DNA of 64,000 nucleotides from Endobugula sp965214375 (GCA_965214375.1 OZ243947.1:1426001-1490000); one strand, 5' to 3'; numbered from the stretch's first letter, positions 7,707 to 21,259 are shown. Notes: generated from the sequence alone by a model not told the origin. Numbers and translations are program-made.

Positions 7707-10136
7707 ATGAATTATATTGTCAAAAAAAGCATTCTTTCTCGACTGATAATTATTATTGCTGGTGCCAGCATTATATCCGTCATTATCACCAGCTTCGGAC
7801 ATTATTTGCTGATTAGAAAAATGACCTATAACTCTATTAACGAGCAGGCGGAAAGCACACTGACAGCCGCTGAATATACACTGCGAGAAAAATATCAGAA
7901 TATTATCGAACATGATCTGCTATTACTGCAGCAATCTCCGCTTATCAGAGAAAATCTAACCAACGCCTTAATATCACAACAAACCACAAACCTTTTGCAG
8001 CACTTTATTCAACAAAGCAAAAGCTTTTATGAAGCAATACTGGTGACCAATCAACAGGGGCATATTATCTCACAAGCCTACTCAGATTCTTCATCATTGG
8101 CTGAAAATAGCGATTTAACTAAAATTAACGCCGGTGAAATTTCAAACAGACTAAAATACCAAGCTAAAGGAACAATTATATTCATTGGACCCAAAAGATA
8201 TGACGGTAAGAATATATTTTTTGCAGGAGTACTGTCAGCCAATTCCAGCACAGAAAACATACCCAACATATTTATCACTGCATTCAATTTGGAGCCATTT
8301 TATCAAAGCCTAAATGGTTATGAAATTTCAAATCACTCTATTGCATGGCTGTATACTCAAACGGGTCAACTATTACATCAACCTCAACAAACAATTACGC
8401 TTGACCCATTTGAATATATATTTAACGCGAAAAACAAAAATGACGACATTATTATTAAGTCATCAAAGGTAGGGCAAAACAAGCAGATATCGGGGTTACT
8501 AAAAATCATTATCAGTTTACCTCCGGAAATCATTACTACCACTCTACTTAATTCTTTCTTTATTGCAGCTCTATTTATTTTTACTATTTCTATCATTGTT
8601 GTCTCTATTGCCTACTACACTGCAAAAAAAATCCTGCTACCCATACAGAAGCTAACCATGCTCAGCCAAAAAGTCGCTTCTGGAGACTTTAATGTGCGAA
8701 TGCCTGAAACGGGTAATGATGAGCTGGGAACATTGGGTCAAGCATTTAACATTATGATTCAAGAATTGGATGAACAGCGTTATGAGCTTCAATCTCTAGC
8801 CAACATAGACACTTTAACTCAATTACCAAATCGCCGGCAATTTGAGGAGCACCTCTCATTATTGATTAGAAACTGTAATCGCAACAATCAATCTATTGCA
8901 GTAATGTATATCGATCTTGATCAATTCAAAGATACTAATGATACTTTCGGTCATCCAGCAGGAGATAAACTTATACGAGAAGTTTCATCCCGCTTAGTAA
9001 AAACTGTTCGGCAGAGCGACTTGGTTGCGCGCTTGGGCGGCGATGAATTTGCAATCATCATCAATCCCCACAAGACAAAAACAGATACTGAATTTGTCGC
9101 CAAAAAAATATTGGCTGAACTTAACAAGCCCTTCATCATCGAAAAACAACACATTTTTTCCGGTGGCAGCATAGGTATTAGCATATACCCGGAGCACGGA
9201 GAAAATGCAACAACACTGGTTAAAAATGCTGATGCTGCCATGTATAAAGCTAAAAACACCGGCCGTAACAATTTTCAATTTTACTCAGAGAATCTTACTG
9301 AAAAGGCAAATGAGCGCATAGTTCTTGGGTCTCTTATCCGTCATGCTCTCGCCATGGATCAGTTCAGCATTCATTATCAATCAAAAGTTGATCTTGAAAC
9401 AAAAAAATTAATCGGCGCAGAAGCATTACTTCGCTGGCAACATAAAGGACAAACCATACTCCCCTCAAAAATTATCGGAATAGCTGAATCATCCGGATTT
9501 ATTGAGCGTATAGACGCTTGGGTTATTTATAAAGCGTGCGAACATATTAAATACTGGGAAAGTAGTGGCGCACCTATTGTTCCCATCTCCGTTAACATAT
9601 CCGGGCGCTTACTAGAAAAAAATAAAGTCGTCAGCCTACTAAACAAAGCTTTACACAAATTTTCACTGGATCCTAAATGGCTGGAAATAGAAATCACAGA
9701 AAACGATTTGATCAGCAATGCTGAAAAAACACAAAAAATGCTGAAAATAATTCATTCACTAGGCGTCAAAGTTGCTATTGACGATTTTGGCACAGGCTAT
9801 TCATCGATATCGTATTTAAAAGATTTATTAGCAGATACACTTAAAATTGATAGAAAATTTGTTGTTAATGCCATGAAAAATTATGCCGATAGAGAAATTG
9901 CCAGTGCTATCGTTAAATTAGCAAAAGCATTGCACATGCAAGTTGTCGTTGAAGGCATCGAAAGTGAAGATCAAGAACAACTATTTAGGGAACTGGGCGC
10001 TCAAGCAGGACAAGGCTTTTTATACTCTAAACCGATGCCTCTTGAACAGTTTTCGAAACATCTAGTGGATAGCCTTACACACTCTACTATAGACGATAAA
10101 ACTAACCATTCGTTTTATCAAAGCAATCCACCCTAG
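7707..10136 (+). CDS. Membrane sensor diguanylate cyclase/phosphodiesterase (HAMP-GGDEF-EAL)
   Basis: This 809-residue protein has a transmembrane helix at about 12-32, a periplasmic sensor region to about 270, and a second helix near 272-300. Then come HAMP (300-352), GGDEF (365-525) and EAL (545-795) domains. The cyclase motif GGDEF is intact near residue 444, with an inhibitory RxxD site (RQSD) just before it. The EAL domain has EALLRW near residue 571 and DDFGTGYSS near 691, so both activities look possible. The periplasmic part resembles a Cache-type sensor, but its ligand is unknown. It is divergent from alr and looks richer in A+T than its neighbours. Promoter signals are not obvious; a GGGTA/TACCC palindrome lies at 7604-7618. 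Confidence 0.93.
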   Translation: MNYIVKKSILSRLIIIIAGASIISVIITSFGHYLLIRKMTYNSINEQAESTLTAAEYTLREKYQNIIEHDLLLLQQSPLIRENLTNALISQQTTNLLQHFIQQSKSFYEAILVTNQQGHIISQAYSDSSSLAENSDLTKINAGEISNRLKYQAKGTIIFIGPKRYDGKNIFFAGVLSANSSTENIPNIFITAFNLEPFYQSLNGYEISNHSIAWLYTQTGQLLHQPQQTITLDPFEYIFNAKNKNDDIIIKSSKVGQNKQISGLLKIIISLPPEIITTTLLNSFFIAALFIFTISIIVVSIAYYTAKKILLPIQKLTMLSQKVASGDFNVRMPETGNDELGTLGQAFNIMIQELDEQRYELQSLANIDTLTQLPNRRQFEEHLSLLIRNCNRNNQSIAVMYIDLDQFKDTNDTFGHPAGDKLIREVSSRLVKTVRQSDLVARLGGDEFAIIINPHKTKTDTEFVAKKILAELNKPFIIEKQHIFSGGSIGISIYPEHGENATTLVKNADAAMYKAKNTGRNNFQFYSENLTEKANERIVLGSLIRHALAMDQFSIHYQSKVDLETKKLIGAEALLRWQHKGQTILPSKIIGIAESSGFIERIDAWVIYKACEHIKYWESSGAPIVPISVNISGRLLEKNKVVSLLNKALHKFSLDPKWLEIEITENDLISNAEKTQKMLKIIHSLGVKVAIDDFGTGYSSISYLKDLLADTLKIDRKFVVNAMKNYADREIASAIVKLAKALHMQVVVEGIESEDQEQLFRELGAQAGQGFLYSKPMPLEQFSKHLVDSLTHSTIDDKTNHSFYQSNPP

Positions 10137-10173
10137 TAATATATTTCGATCGGATGTCGTGCAAGCATAAAAA

Positions 10174-10199
10174 AACCCTGATTGTTTCCAATCAGGGTT
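10174..10199 (-). terminator. Rho-independent terminator of the rRNA operon
   Basis: AACCCTGATT and AATCAGGGTT form a perfect 10-bp stem around a 6-base loop. On the minus strand it is followed by TTTTTTT, immediately after 5S rRNA. It also lies just after the stop of the convergent GGDEF-EAL gene and may serve both. Confidence 0.9.
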
Positions 10200-10211
10200 C
10201 TTAGAATAAAA

Positions 10212-10329
10212 GCTTGACGATGTCCTACTCTCACATGGGGAAACCCCACACTACCATCGGCGAAGAACCGTTTCACTTCTGAGTTCGGGATGGGATCAGG
10301 TGGTTCCAATTCTCTATGGTCGTCAAGCA
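10212..10329 (-). rRNA. rrf: 5S ribosomal RNA
   Basis: The minus strand reads TGCTTGACGACCATAGAG at the 5' end and closes with the complementary GTCAAGC. It contains the conserved CCGAACTCAGAAGTGAAAC. About 118 bases; end positions are estimated from stem pairing. Confidence 0.96.
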
Positions 10330-10566
10330 TAACCTTGCCCCTTAACGGGGTACACCTTACGGTGCCGCTAACAAGACGCTTATCTCATTAGCCTAATGCG
10401 ATGCAAAGTACTTAGTAGAATATGTGTTCTGCCAAGCGTCGGTAATTTACGTTTTCTATCACTGTATGACGATTTTATCGTACTTGCGTACTGCAACCTG
10501 TGTGCATTATCGTCTTTAATCTGATTGAACAGATTGTTTCTTCGTGTCTAATGACCTCAATTATAT

Positions 10567-13434
<2,868 letters not shown>

Positions 13435-13782
13435 TATAGTTCAAACCACTAAACACTTTCGATGTTTTAACTATTCTCATTACTGAAAATAACCAAAACC
13501 TTGCTGTTCTCTATCATGATTAAAGTAACGATAATACGCCTTCAGGTATGCTTGATAAAATCTCAATTCATACAGTTAAAAATCGTATTACCTCTACGCA
13601 TCTTCCTTTCAAAAAAAGAAAAACACGCAAATATTTATAACTTTAAACTTTGCATCTAATTTGTTAAAAAACTTATCCGCGCCAGGCGAATAACCTTAGA
13701 AATACTAAGTGACAATAATCTCTATTCAATAACTTCAAAATTATTGGCAGTTAATATTTCTCATATTTCCGTATCAGGAAAT
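13435..13782 (-). other. 16S-23S spacer segment between tRNA-Ala and 23S, with boxA-like site
   Basis: No gene is seen in these 348 bases. At 13661-13672 the minus strand reads GTTTTTTAACAA, resembling the boxA antitermination element (TGCTCTTTAACAA) that precedes 23S in rRNA spacers. The AT-rich flanks probably form the 23S processing stem together with the 23S-5S spacer. Confidence 0.55.
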
Positions 13783-13858
13783 TGGTGGAGCTATGCGGGA
13801 TCGAACCGCAGACCTCTTGGATGCAAACCAAGCGCTCTCCCAGCTGAGCTATAGCCCC
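13783..13858 (-). tRNA. alaT: tRNA-Ala (TGC anticodon)
   Basis: This is a 76-base tRNA in the rRNA spacer with acceptor GGGGCTA, anticodon loop TTTGCAT (TGC) and encoded CCA. Its position 3' of tRNA-Ile in the 16S-23S spacer is standard. Confidence 0.97.
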
Positions 13859-13990
13859 ATTCTAAATGGTCTTTTTTGTTTTATGCCTCGTTGCACTTGT
13901 CACTTATTCGGTCATTTACCTAATGTAAACTCCCTCATTCATTCCTACGCGCATCTCGCCTAAAGCAAAAAATCCGGCGTTACAAAAATT

Positions 13991-14074
13991 TTAATTTTGT
14001 TCTAGTCGAGGCGAAGATGGCCAAAGCATAGTAACTATGCGAGGTCATTTTCAACGAAGAATAGGACAAAATTG
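13991..14074. repeat. Palindromic element in the rRNA spacer
   Basis: An imperfect inverted repeat of about 84 bases is centred on GCATAGTAACTATGC (14026-14040). The left arm TTAATTTTGTTCTAGTC and the right arm, read in reverse (CCAATTTTGTCCTATTC), match. So do inner segments GAAGATGGCC and GAAAATGACC. Its right end touches the 3' end of the degenerate tRNA-Ile copy. Similar GCATAG palindromes occur as dispersed repeats in marine gammaproteobacteria, from memory. No transposase is present. Confidence 0.65.
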
Positions 14075-14166
14075 GTAGATCTGGGCAGACTTGTGCTACC
14101 GCAGCCGACCTCACCCACTTTCTTTGTAAAGAGCGGGGTGCACTCTAACCAGTGAGCTACAGGCCC
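14073..14166 (-). pseudogene. Degenerate tRNA-Ile copy
   Basis: These 94 bases align with the intact tRNA-Ile next to it over the acceptor, D arm and 3' CCA (GGGCCTGTAGCTCA at the 5' end, CTACCA at the 3' end). The anticodon loop TGATAA is replaced by a longer segment containing CGCTCTTTACAAAG. The T loop also carries an insertion around TGCGGTAGCA. The GAT anticodon is gone and the acceptor stem has one mismatch with wobble pairs. It is most simply a duplicated spacer tRNA that has decayed. Confidence 0.8.
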
Positions 14167-14172
14167 AAAATC

Positions 14173-14249
<77 letters not shown>

Positions 14250-14316
14250 AAAATAAACCAATAGTATTTAACAAAGACAAGCAATGAGTGTGAGCACTTG
14301 CAGAAGTCACTTCGTT

Positions 14317-15842
<1,526 letters not shown>

Positions 15843-16037
15843 TAATCATGTTTGATGGCTCACGCTTCTCTTAACACTCAATATACTGATTAGGTATATC
15901 AGATCAAAGAGAGCACCATCTAATTTCTGCTCAATACTAAACGTACTTTATTACTTCACATAAATGAATTAATGAGTCATTTGTATTGATAATACTTGTG
16001 TACTATCTACAAATGCCCACACGCATTGCTTGTCAAT

Positions 16038-16070
16038 TTGTTAAATAGCCGATAAACGATCGGTTTATCG
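16038..16070 (-). promoter_or_regulatory. boxB-boxA antitermination leader of the rRNA operon
   Basis: In transcript order a perfect 8-bp hairpin (CGATAAAC/GTTTATCG, 16050-16070, 5-base loop) is followed at once by GGCTATTTAACAA (16038-16050). The latter matches boxA (TGCTCTTTAACAA) at most positions. Hairpin then boxA is the order of E. coli rrn nut-like leaders that recruit NusB/S10. Confidence 0.7.
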
Positions 16071-16118
16071 TCTTACAACCTCAGAAAATTCATCACTTCC
16101 CTCAGTTGCGGGACGCGC

Positions 16119-16146
16119 ATTATACGCCCCTCAATCCGTTTGTAAA
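16119..16146 (-). promoter_or_regulatory. rRNA promoter, downstream copy (P2-like)
   Basis: On the minus strand TTTACA and TATAAT are separated by 16 bases, followed by the discriminator GCGCGTC. The perfect -10 box and GC-rich discriminator are typical of ppGpp/DksA-sensitive rRNA promoters. Confidence 0.75.
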
Positions 16147-16253
16147 TGCTTAATTTCATTATTTTTTAAAGTTTTTACAAACCTCAAATAATAATCCCTT
16201 AAAAATACTATCAAGCCAATCCCTATCAGCTCTCAACCCCAAACGAGCGGCGC

Positions 16254-16281
16254 ATTATACCCACTCATATCAACCACGCAA
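16254..16281 (-). promoter_or_regulatory. rRNA promoter, upstream copy (P1-like)
   Basis: On the minus strand TTGCGT and TATAAT are separated by 16 bases, followed by GCGCCGC. It lies 135 bases upstream of the second promoter and just after the PilZ gene stop. Together they give the two-promoter layout common in rRNA operons. The remaining sequence from 15843 to 16301 holds no gene. Confidence 0.75.
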
Positions 16282-16301
16282 GCGCTTTTTTGGAAAAAGA
16301 A

Positions 16302-16655
16302 TTATTTCAAAGTTTTGAGGATTTGTTTAAGAGCTTCTTTGTATTCGGTAGGCATCACCGTAAACCTAACACCATGACTAAAACCAGAATTACCCGACAT
16401 AATCATGCTATAGGTCACGGCACATTTAGACCTTACAACCTGCTGCTTGCCCGCAGCCCAAGGAGTTAACTCAATACTGATTTCCGTTCCCACCGGAACC
16501 GACTCATCAAGCTCAAACCCTACGCCCCCCTCAGAGACATCTTTGGTTCGTGCAGCAAGGATACGACCATCCGACAACAGGACACGGGAAGGCCATCCAA
16601 CGCTATAGCGCTCACTTCGCCTCAAACTTGCGCCTGATTTCTCCTCTTCTGCCAT
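16302..16655 (-). CDS. PilZ domain protein
   Basis: The protein is a single 117-residue PilZ domain. It has the RxxxR-type c-di-GMP contact (RRSER, near residue 12) and the DxSxxG motif (DVSEGGVG, near residue 38), so nucleotide binding looks intact. PilZ proteins bind cyclic di-GMP and pass the signal to partners, but nothing here shows the partner. It lies between tyrS and the rRNA promoters. With the GGDEF-EAL protein on the other side of the operon and an HD-GYP protein at 44 kb, it adds to the c-di-GMP set in the window. Confidence 0.9.
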   Translation of the reverse strand: MAEEEKSGASLRRSERYSVGWPSRVLLSDGRILAARTKDVSEGGVGFELDESVPVGTEISIELTPWAAGKQQVVRSKCAVTYSMIMSGNSGFSHGVRFTVMPTEYKEALKQILKTLK

Positions 16656-16730
16656 TCCAATAACCTAATACAGCCAATTCACCTTAATTTTAGACTATAA
16701 AAAGGCCAAAAGAGACCTATCGAAAGATTT

Positions 16731-18038
16731 CTAAACTGATTGAATTTCAAACAGGTGGTACTGCTTTCTCCCCAGACGCACAATAAAATAACGGCCATAC
16801 TGGGACTTTTCAGCAGTAAAAATTTGCTGGGGCTGCATATTCATATCAGGGCCTACCACCTCGCCATTAACCAAAACACCACCACGAGAAAGCGCATCTT
16901 TTACCTGCTTGCCACTTTTTGCCAAACCACAGGCTACCAGCACCCCTGTCAACGACTCCATTTCGATATCTGCAAGGGAGGTAGATGGCAAACCATCCTG
17001 ACTCAACTGCACCATATCTGATGCACTTAAATTGTCTATACCACCACTGAACAGCGCTTCTGTAATACGTTGTGCTGCCTGTAATGCCTCCTCGCCATGA
17101 ACTAGACGTGTCACTTCTTCCGCGAGAATACGTTGTGCTTGCGGCCTGCCGCCTGCCTCTTGGTCAGCCTCTTCAATTGCGGTTATTTCCGCCACGTCAA
17201 GAAACGTAAAATAGCGCAAAAACTTATACACATCCGCATCGGCAGTATTTATCCAAAACTGATAAAACGCGTAAGGCGAGGTTTTTGCCGGATCCAACCA
17301 TATGGTACCAGACTCAGTTTTACCAAACTTAGTCCCATCCGCCTTAGTGACCAAGGGCAAAGTGAGGCCAAATACTTGCGCACCATGAATCCGACGCGTG
17401 AGATCGGTTCCTCCAGTAATATTTCCCCATTGATCAGAGCCGCCTATTTGTAACGTACACCCATAACGCTGATATAACTCAGCAAAATCATACGACTGTA
17501 ATAGCATATAGGTGAATTCAGTGAAGGATATTCCCTCACCTTCACGATCAAGACGCTGCTTTACCGATTCTTTCTGAATCATATTATTGACGGAAAAATG
17601 TTTACCCACATCTCTTAAGAAGTCCAGTACATTTATTCCTCCAACCAAATCAAGGTTGTTGACAACTTCAGCAGCGGCATCACCACAATCAAAGTGAATA
17701 AAACGCGAAACCTGCAATTTAAGCTTATCAACCCAAGTAGCGACCACATCAGGGGTATTCAATGTTCTCTCTTGAGCCTTAAAACTGGGGTCACCAATCA
17801 GTCCTGTTGCACCACCAACCAAAGCAATAGGTTTATGACCCGCGTCCTGAAAGCGTTTTAATGTCAGTAGTGGTACTAAACTACCAATATGTAAGCTATC
17901 TGCAGTCGGATCAAACCCACAATAAAGCGTACAAGGCTGTTCATTAAGATGAGAAATCAAGGCGTCTTCACTTGTAATTTGCGCAACCAAGCCCCTTGAC
18001 TGCAAATCCTCTACTAAATCCTTATTTTTCACCGCCAT
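16731..18038 (-). CDS. tyrS: Tyrosyl-tRNA synthetase
   Basis: TyrS charges tRNA-Tyr. The 435-residue protein has the class I signature CGFDPTADSLHIGSL near residue 40 and the KMSKS-like KFGKT near residue 236. The C-terminal S4 RNA-binding domain (about 370-435) includes SGKQVKDALSRGGVLVNGE. The ATG follows an AGAGGTTG ribosome site. tyrS between the rRNA operon and an M23 peptidase gene matches the Pseudomonas order. Confidence 0.98.
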   Translation of the reverse strand: MAVKNKDLVEDLQSRGLVAQITSEDALISHLNEQPCTLYCGFDPTADSLHIGSLVPLLTLKRFQDAGHKPIALVGGATGLIGDPSFKAQERTLNTPDVVATWVDKLKLQVSRFIHFDCGDAAAEVVNNLDLVGGINVLDFLRDVGKHFSVNNMIQKESVKQRLDREGEGISFTEFTYMLLQSYDFAELYQRYGCTLQIGGSDQWGNITGGTDLTRRIHGAQVFGLTLPLVTKADGTKFGKTESGTIWLDPAKTSPYAFYQFWINTADADVYKFLRYFTFLDVAEITAIEEADQEAGGRPQAQRILAEEVTRLVHGEEALQAAQRITEALFSGGIDNLSASDMVQLSQDGLPSTSLADIEMESLTGVLVACGLAKSGKQVKDALSRGGVLVNGEVVGPDMNMQPQQIFTAEKSQYGRYFIVRLGRKQYHLFEIQSV

Positions 18039-18219
18039 TAATACAACCTCTATTTAAAAAAACACGTTATTTTATGTGCTATTACGAAGAGGGCACACGA
18101 TACCGAAAGTACATATAAAAACAAGCCTGCAACTAGGATATTTATCGGCGCATGTCAAAGCAACATCACCCCACGCACACCGAACAATAAAAAACTTAAA
18201 AATGGTCATTTTTTAAACA

Positions 18220-18255
18220 TTAAGCGTTGCTATTTAGTGTCAAAACGCTAATAAT
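18220..18255 (+). promoter_or_regulatory. Promoter with inverted-repeat operator candidate upstream of the M23 peptidase
   Basis: TTGCTA (18227-18232) and TAATAA (18249-18254) are 16 bases apart. TTAAGCGTT and AACGCTAA form an inverted repeat overlapping the -35 and -10 boxes, which would suit a repressor site. No regulator can be named. Confidence 0.4.
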
Positions 18256-18288
18256 ACGCGCAACATAAAGATAAAACTTAGAAACATC

Positions 18289-19620
18289 ATGAAAGCTATT
18301 GAATTTATTGACAATTTAATAAAATCTTTTCCTAAGGGGCATATTCTGTGTGTCGGCGCTCTATCAATCCTACTGTTGGCAACGATAGCGGTTAGCTATT
18401 CATATAAAACCCCACAACGTGATATCCATCCGCTAACATTAAACATTACCACAACGAACCCAACAGCAAGCGATAGCAACGCTGAAACGCTATCTACTTT
18501 TATCCCATGGCATACAGAAACAATCCAAAGTGGCGATAGCCTCTCTGGTATCTTCCAGCGTGCTGGATTATCTGGGACTGAACTCAATCGATTTCTAAAT
18601 AGCAGTAAACAAGCCCGCCTGCTAACTCGTATACATCCAGGTCAAAAAATTGATTTTTACGTTGAGGAAGGCCAATTACAACAACTGCGCTATCAAAGAA
18701 GCCGACTCGAACGCACGGACTTTTTACGTGCGAACAATACTTTTGCAATCAACGATATTGCCACTAAACCGGATGTACATATTGCTTATCGGGAAGCCAC
18801 TATTCTCAACTCTCTATTTGCAGCTGGTACTGATGCCAGCATGGAACAAAGCCTGATTATGGAGTTAGCCAGCATCTTTGGCTGGGACATTGATTTTGCT
18901 TTGGATATACGCGCTAACGATTCTTTTAGAGTTTTGTATGAAGAGAAGTTTCTGAATGGCGAAAAAATTGGTAATGGCGCCATTTTAGCCGCTGAATTTA
19001 CCAACCAAAGCCGGACATATCGAGCAGTACGCTACACCAACATCAGTGGTGATTCCGACTATTTCACCCCCGAAGGGAAAAGTATGCGCAAGGCTTTTCT
19101 ACGCACTCCTGTTGACTTTGCTCGCATTAGCTCTAACTTTAATCTGAAGCGCAGACATCCAATTCTAAATACAATTAGAGCCCACAAGGGGACAGATTAC
19201 GCTGCTCCAACAGGTACTCCAATTAAAGCCGCAGGAAATGGCAAGGTAATTTTTGTTGGCCGTGAAGGAGGATATGGCCGTACCGTGATTATTAAGCATG
19301 GTCAGAGCTATAAAACACTCTATGCACATATGCATCGTTATGGCCGCGGGATTCGTAATGGTGTTCGCGTCAAACAAGGTCAGATTATTGGCACTGTCGG
19401 AAAATCAGGCTTGGCAACAGGCCCGCATTTGCATTATGAATTCCATAAGAACGGTGTAGTGCGTAACCCGGTTAAAGTTGCACTGCCTAAGGCCAAGTCT
19501 ATCCCTAAGCAATTACTAGCTGACTTTAAGGTAAAAACTCAACCACTCGTTGCACGATTGGATCAGTTCAACCAGCAAATTCAGCTAGCGGCTGCACCCA
19601 CTGCCTCACGCACTAAATAA
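18289..19620 (+). CDS. M23 family peptidoglycan endopeptidase (MepM-like)
   Basis: The 443-residue protein has an N-terminal membrane anchor (about 20-37) and a LysM/OapA-like module around 65-150 (ETIQSGDSLSGIFQRAGLS). The C-terminal M23 zinc peptidase domain contains HKGTD near residue 299 and HLHYEF near 379, which supply the metal ligands. Such enzymes cut DD-crosslinks so new peptidoglycan can be inserted. It is divergent from tyrS and ends two bases before anmK, so cross-link hydrolysis and muropeptide recycling are co-transcribed, as in Pseudomonas. Confidence 0.93.
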   Translation: MKAIEFIDNLIKSFPKGHILCVGALSILLLATIAVSYSYKTPQRDIHPLTLNITTTNPTASDSNAETLSTFIPWHTETIQSGDSLSGIFQRAGLSGTELNRFLNSSKQARLLTRIHPGQKIDFYVEEGQLQQLRYQRSRLERTDFLRANNTFAINDIATKPDVHIAYREATILNSLFAAGTDASMEQSLIMELASIFGWDIDFALDIRANDSFRVLYEEKFLNGEKIGNGAILAAEFTNQSRTYRAVRYTNISGDSDYFTPEGKSMRKAFLRTPVDFARISSNFNLKRRHPILNTIRAHKGTDYAAPTGTPIKAAGNGKVIFVGREGGYGRTVIIKHGQSYKTLYAHMHRYGRGIRNGVRVKQGQIIGTVGKSGLATGPHLHYEFHKNGVVRNPVKVALPKAKSIPKQLLADFKVKTQPLVARLDQFNQQIQLAAAPTASRTK

Positions 19621-19622
19621 CG

Positions 19623-20738
19623 GTGAAAAATAGCCTTTACATTGGTTTAATGTCAGGCACTAGCGCCGATGCCATTGACGCTGCGTTAGTCAATTTTTCT
19701 CAATCACAACCAACAATAGTTGGCACTTACTCACTTCCCTTACCAGAAAAAATAAAAGATAGCGTGCATCAACTGGCAATTAGCGGTTCAAACGAAATAG
19801 ATAAGCTTCAGCACATCGACCAAAATATTGCGCTTTATTCCTGCGAAGCAATACAAACCTTATGTCTCCAAGCACATATTGACAAAAAGACCGTAAGAGC
19901 AATTGGCAGCCATGGACAAACGATCAGGCATCAACCACCTAAACACGAACAGCTAGGTTACTCATTACAGGCCGGGGACCCCAACATTATCGCACAGCAA
20001 ACGGGCATTACGACGGTAGCTGACTTTCGGCGTAGAGATATTGCCGCTGGAGGTCATGGTGCACCTCTAGCTCCCGCATTTCACAACCAGATTTTTCGCT
20101 CAACCGAAGCTGACCGAATAATCGTTAATCTCGGTGGGATTGCCAATATCACCTTAGTCAATGACAAAAAGGTTATTGGATATGATACCGGCCCCGCAAA
20201 TGGACTGATGGATAGTTGGTGCCAGCTCCACCTGCAGCAGCCTTTTGACAAAGATGGCAACTGGGCCTCCAATGGACAATGCGATACTCAACTACTTACC
20301 CAATTATTAAATCACCCATTTTTTAGCGAAGGCCACCCCAAAAGTACCGGACGTGAAAGCTTTAATCTTCCTTGGTTAGAGAAACACTTACATCAATTAA
20401 GGTATGCATTGCAACCTGTCGATGTTCAAGCAACACTCATGCAACTTACTATAGAGAGCTTATCCCAAGCGATAGAAATTCATGATCCACAGGGAAGACA
20501 CGAAATATACCTTTGTGGTGGCGGTGCTTACAACTCTACTCTGGTGGAACACCTGAAAAAACGTCTGACACCACGAATTGTGTCAACAACGGATGATTTG
20601 GGAATTGCTCCTGAATGGGTCGAGGCGGTCGCTTTTGCCTGGCTGGCACAACAGACCATAAATCGGGCAGCAGGCAATCTACCTTCAGTTACCGGCGCTC
20701 ACCATGAAGTTATACTGGGTGCGATATACCCAGCCTAG
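19623..20738 (+). CDS. anmK: Anhydro-N-acetylmuramic acid kinase
   Basis: AnmK phosphorylates and opens 1,6-anhydroMurNAc released by cell-wall turnover, giving MurNAc-6-P. The 371-residue protein begins YIGLMSGTSADAIDAALV, the ATP/catalytic N-terminal motif. It has GSHGQTIRH near residue 94, ADFRRRDIAAGGHGAPL near 134 and GYDTGPANGLMD near 185. The start is GTG, two bases after the M23 gene stop. The end is intact and followed closely by a convergent gene. Confidence 0.96.
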   Translation: MKNSLYIGLMSGTSADAIDAALVNFSQSQPTIVGTYSLPLPEKIKDSVHQLAISGSNEIDKLQHIDQNIALYSCEAIQTLCLQAHIDKKTVRAIGSHGQTIRHQPPKHEQLGYSLQAGDPNIIAQQTGITTVADFRRRDIAAGGHGAPLAPAFHNQIFRSTEADRIIVNLGGIANITLVNDKKVIGYDTGPANGLMDSWCQLHLQQPFDKDGNWASNGQCDTQLLTQLLNHPFFSEGHPKSTGRESFNLPWLEKHLHQLRYALQPVDVQATLMQLTIESLSQAIEIHDPQGRHEIYLCGGGAYNSTLVEHLKKRLTPRIVSTTDDLGIAPEWVEAVAFAWLAQQTINRAAGNLPSVTGAHHEVILGAIYPA

Positions 20739-20746
20739 CAAGGCTT

Positions 20747-21259
20747 TTAAAAGTACACATAGTTTTTCTGATCAAGCAGTCGTTGCACTTCCGTTGGCCC
20801 GAATGGCACTGTGCCGATAAAAGAATGAATACTTGAACGACTACGTCCCATAATACCCGACTGCGTTTCACAAACACGGACATCAACTACACCAAAAGCA
20901 CTCAGACGAGCGGCCAAATCGACAATCTTTTTATATTCATCGTAGTTATCTTTAAAGAATATCTCCACTTCAGGGCCGTGCAAAATGATAGATATTGGGT
21001 TAGCCCCCGAAGGTAAGCGGCCATCAGCATATAGCTTTTCTGCTCGAGCCAGTGCATCTGCGACCTCTTGGGGAGAATCACTTAAAATTTTGGCTACATA
21101 GCCATAAGCATTAGTTGAACTCAGATGATTATTTTGCGCCGATGCAAACTGAGGGTAGCAACATAACAACACTAATAGCCCGGCAACCAGACAATTATTT
21201 AGTGTAGATTGGCCTCTAGATAGAAAAAGAGGCGCCACATCCACACGTTGTTTGAGCAT
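20747..21259 (-). CDS. Secreted DsrE-fold protein
   Basis: About 170 residues. A long N-terminal region ends in a signal peptide core (CLVAGLLVLLCCYPQFASA, likely cut before QNN). The rest resembles DsrE/DsrF-like proteins, with ISIILHGPEVEIFF and a conserved cysteine in DVRVCETQ. Some DsrE relatives handle sulfur, but that is not shown here. The chosen ATG at 21259 overlaps the 3' end of erpA by 44 bases; an in-frame start at 21325 lies deeper in erpA. Export of a product beginning inside erpA looks unusual, so the start is uncertain. Confidence 0.65.
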   Translation of the reverse strand: MLKQRVDVAPLFLSRGQSTLNNCLVAGLLVLLCCYPQFASAQNNHLSSTNAYGYVAKILSDSPQEVADALARAEKLYADGRLPSGANPISIILHGPEVEIFFKDNYDEYKKIVDLAARLSAFGVVDVRVCETQSGIMGRSRSSIHSFIGTVPFGPTEVQRLLDQKNYVYF

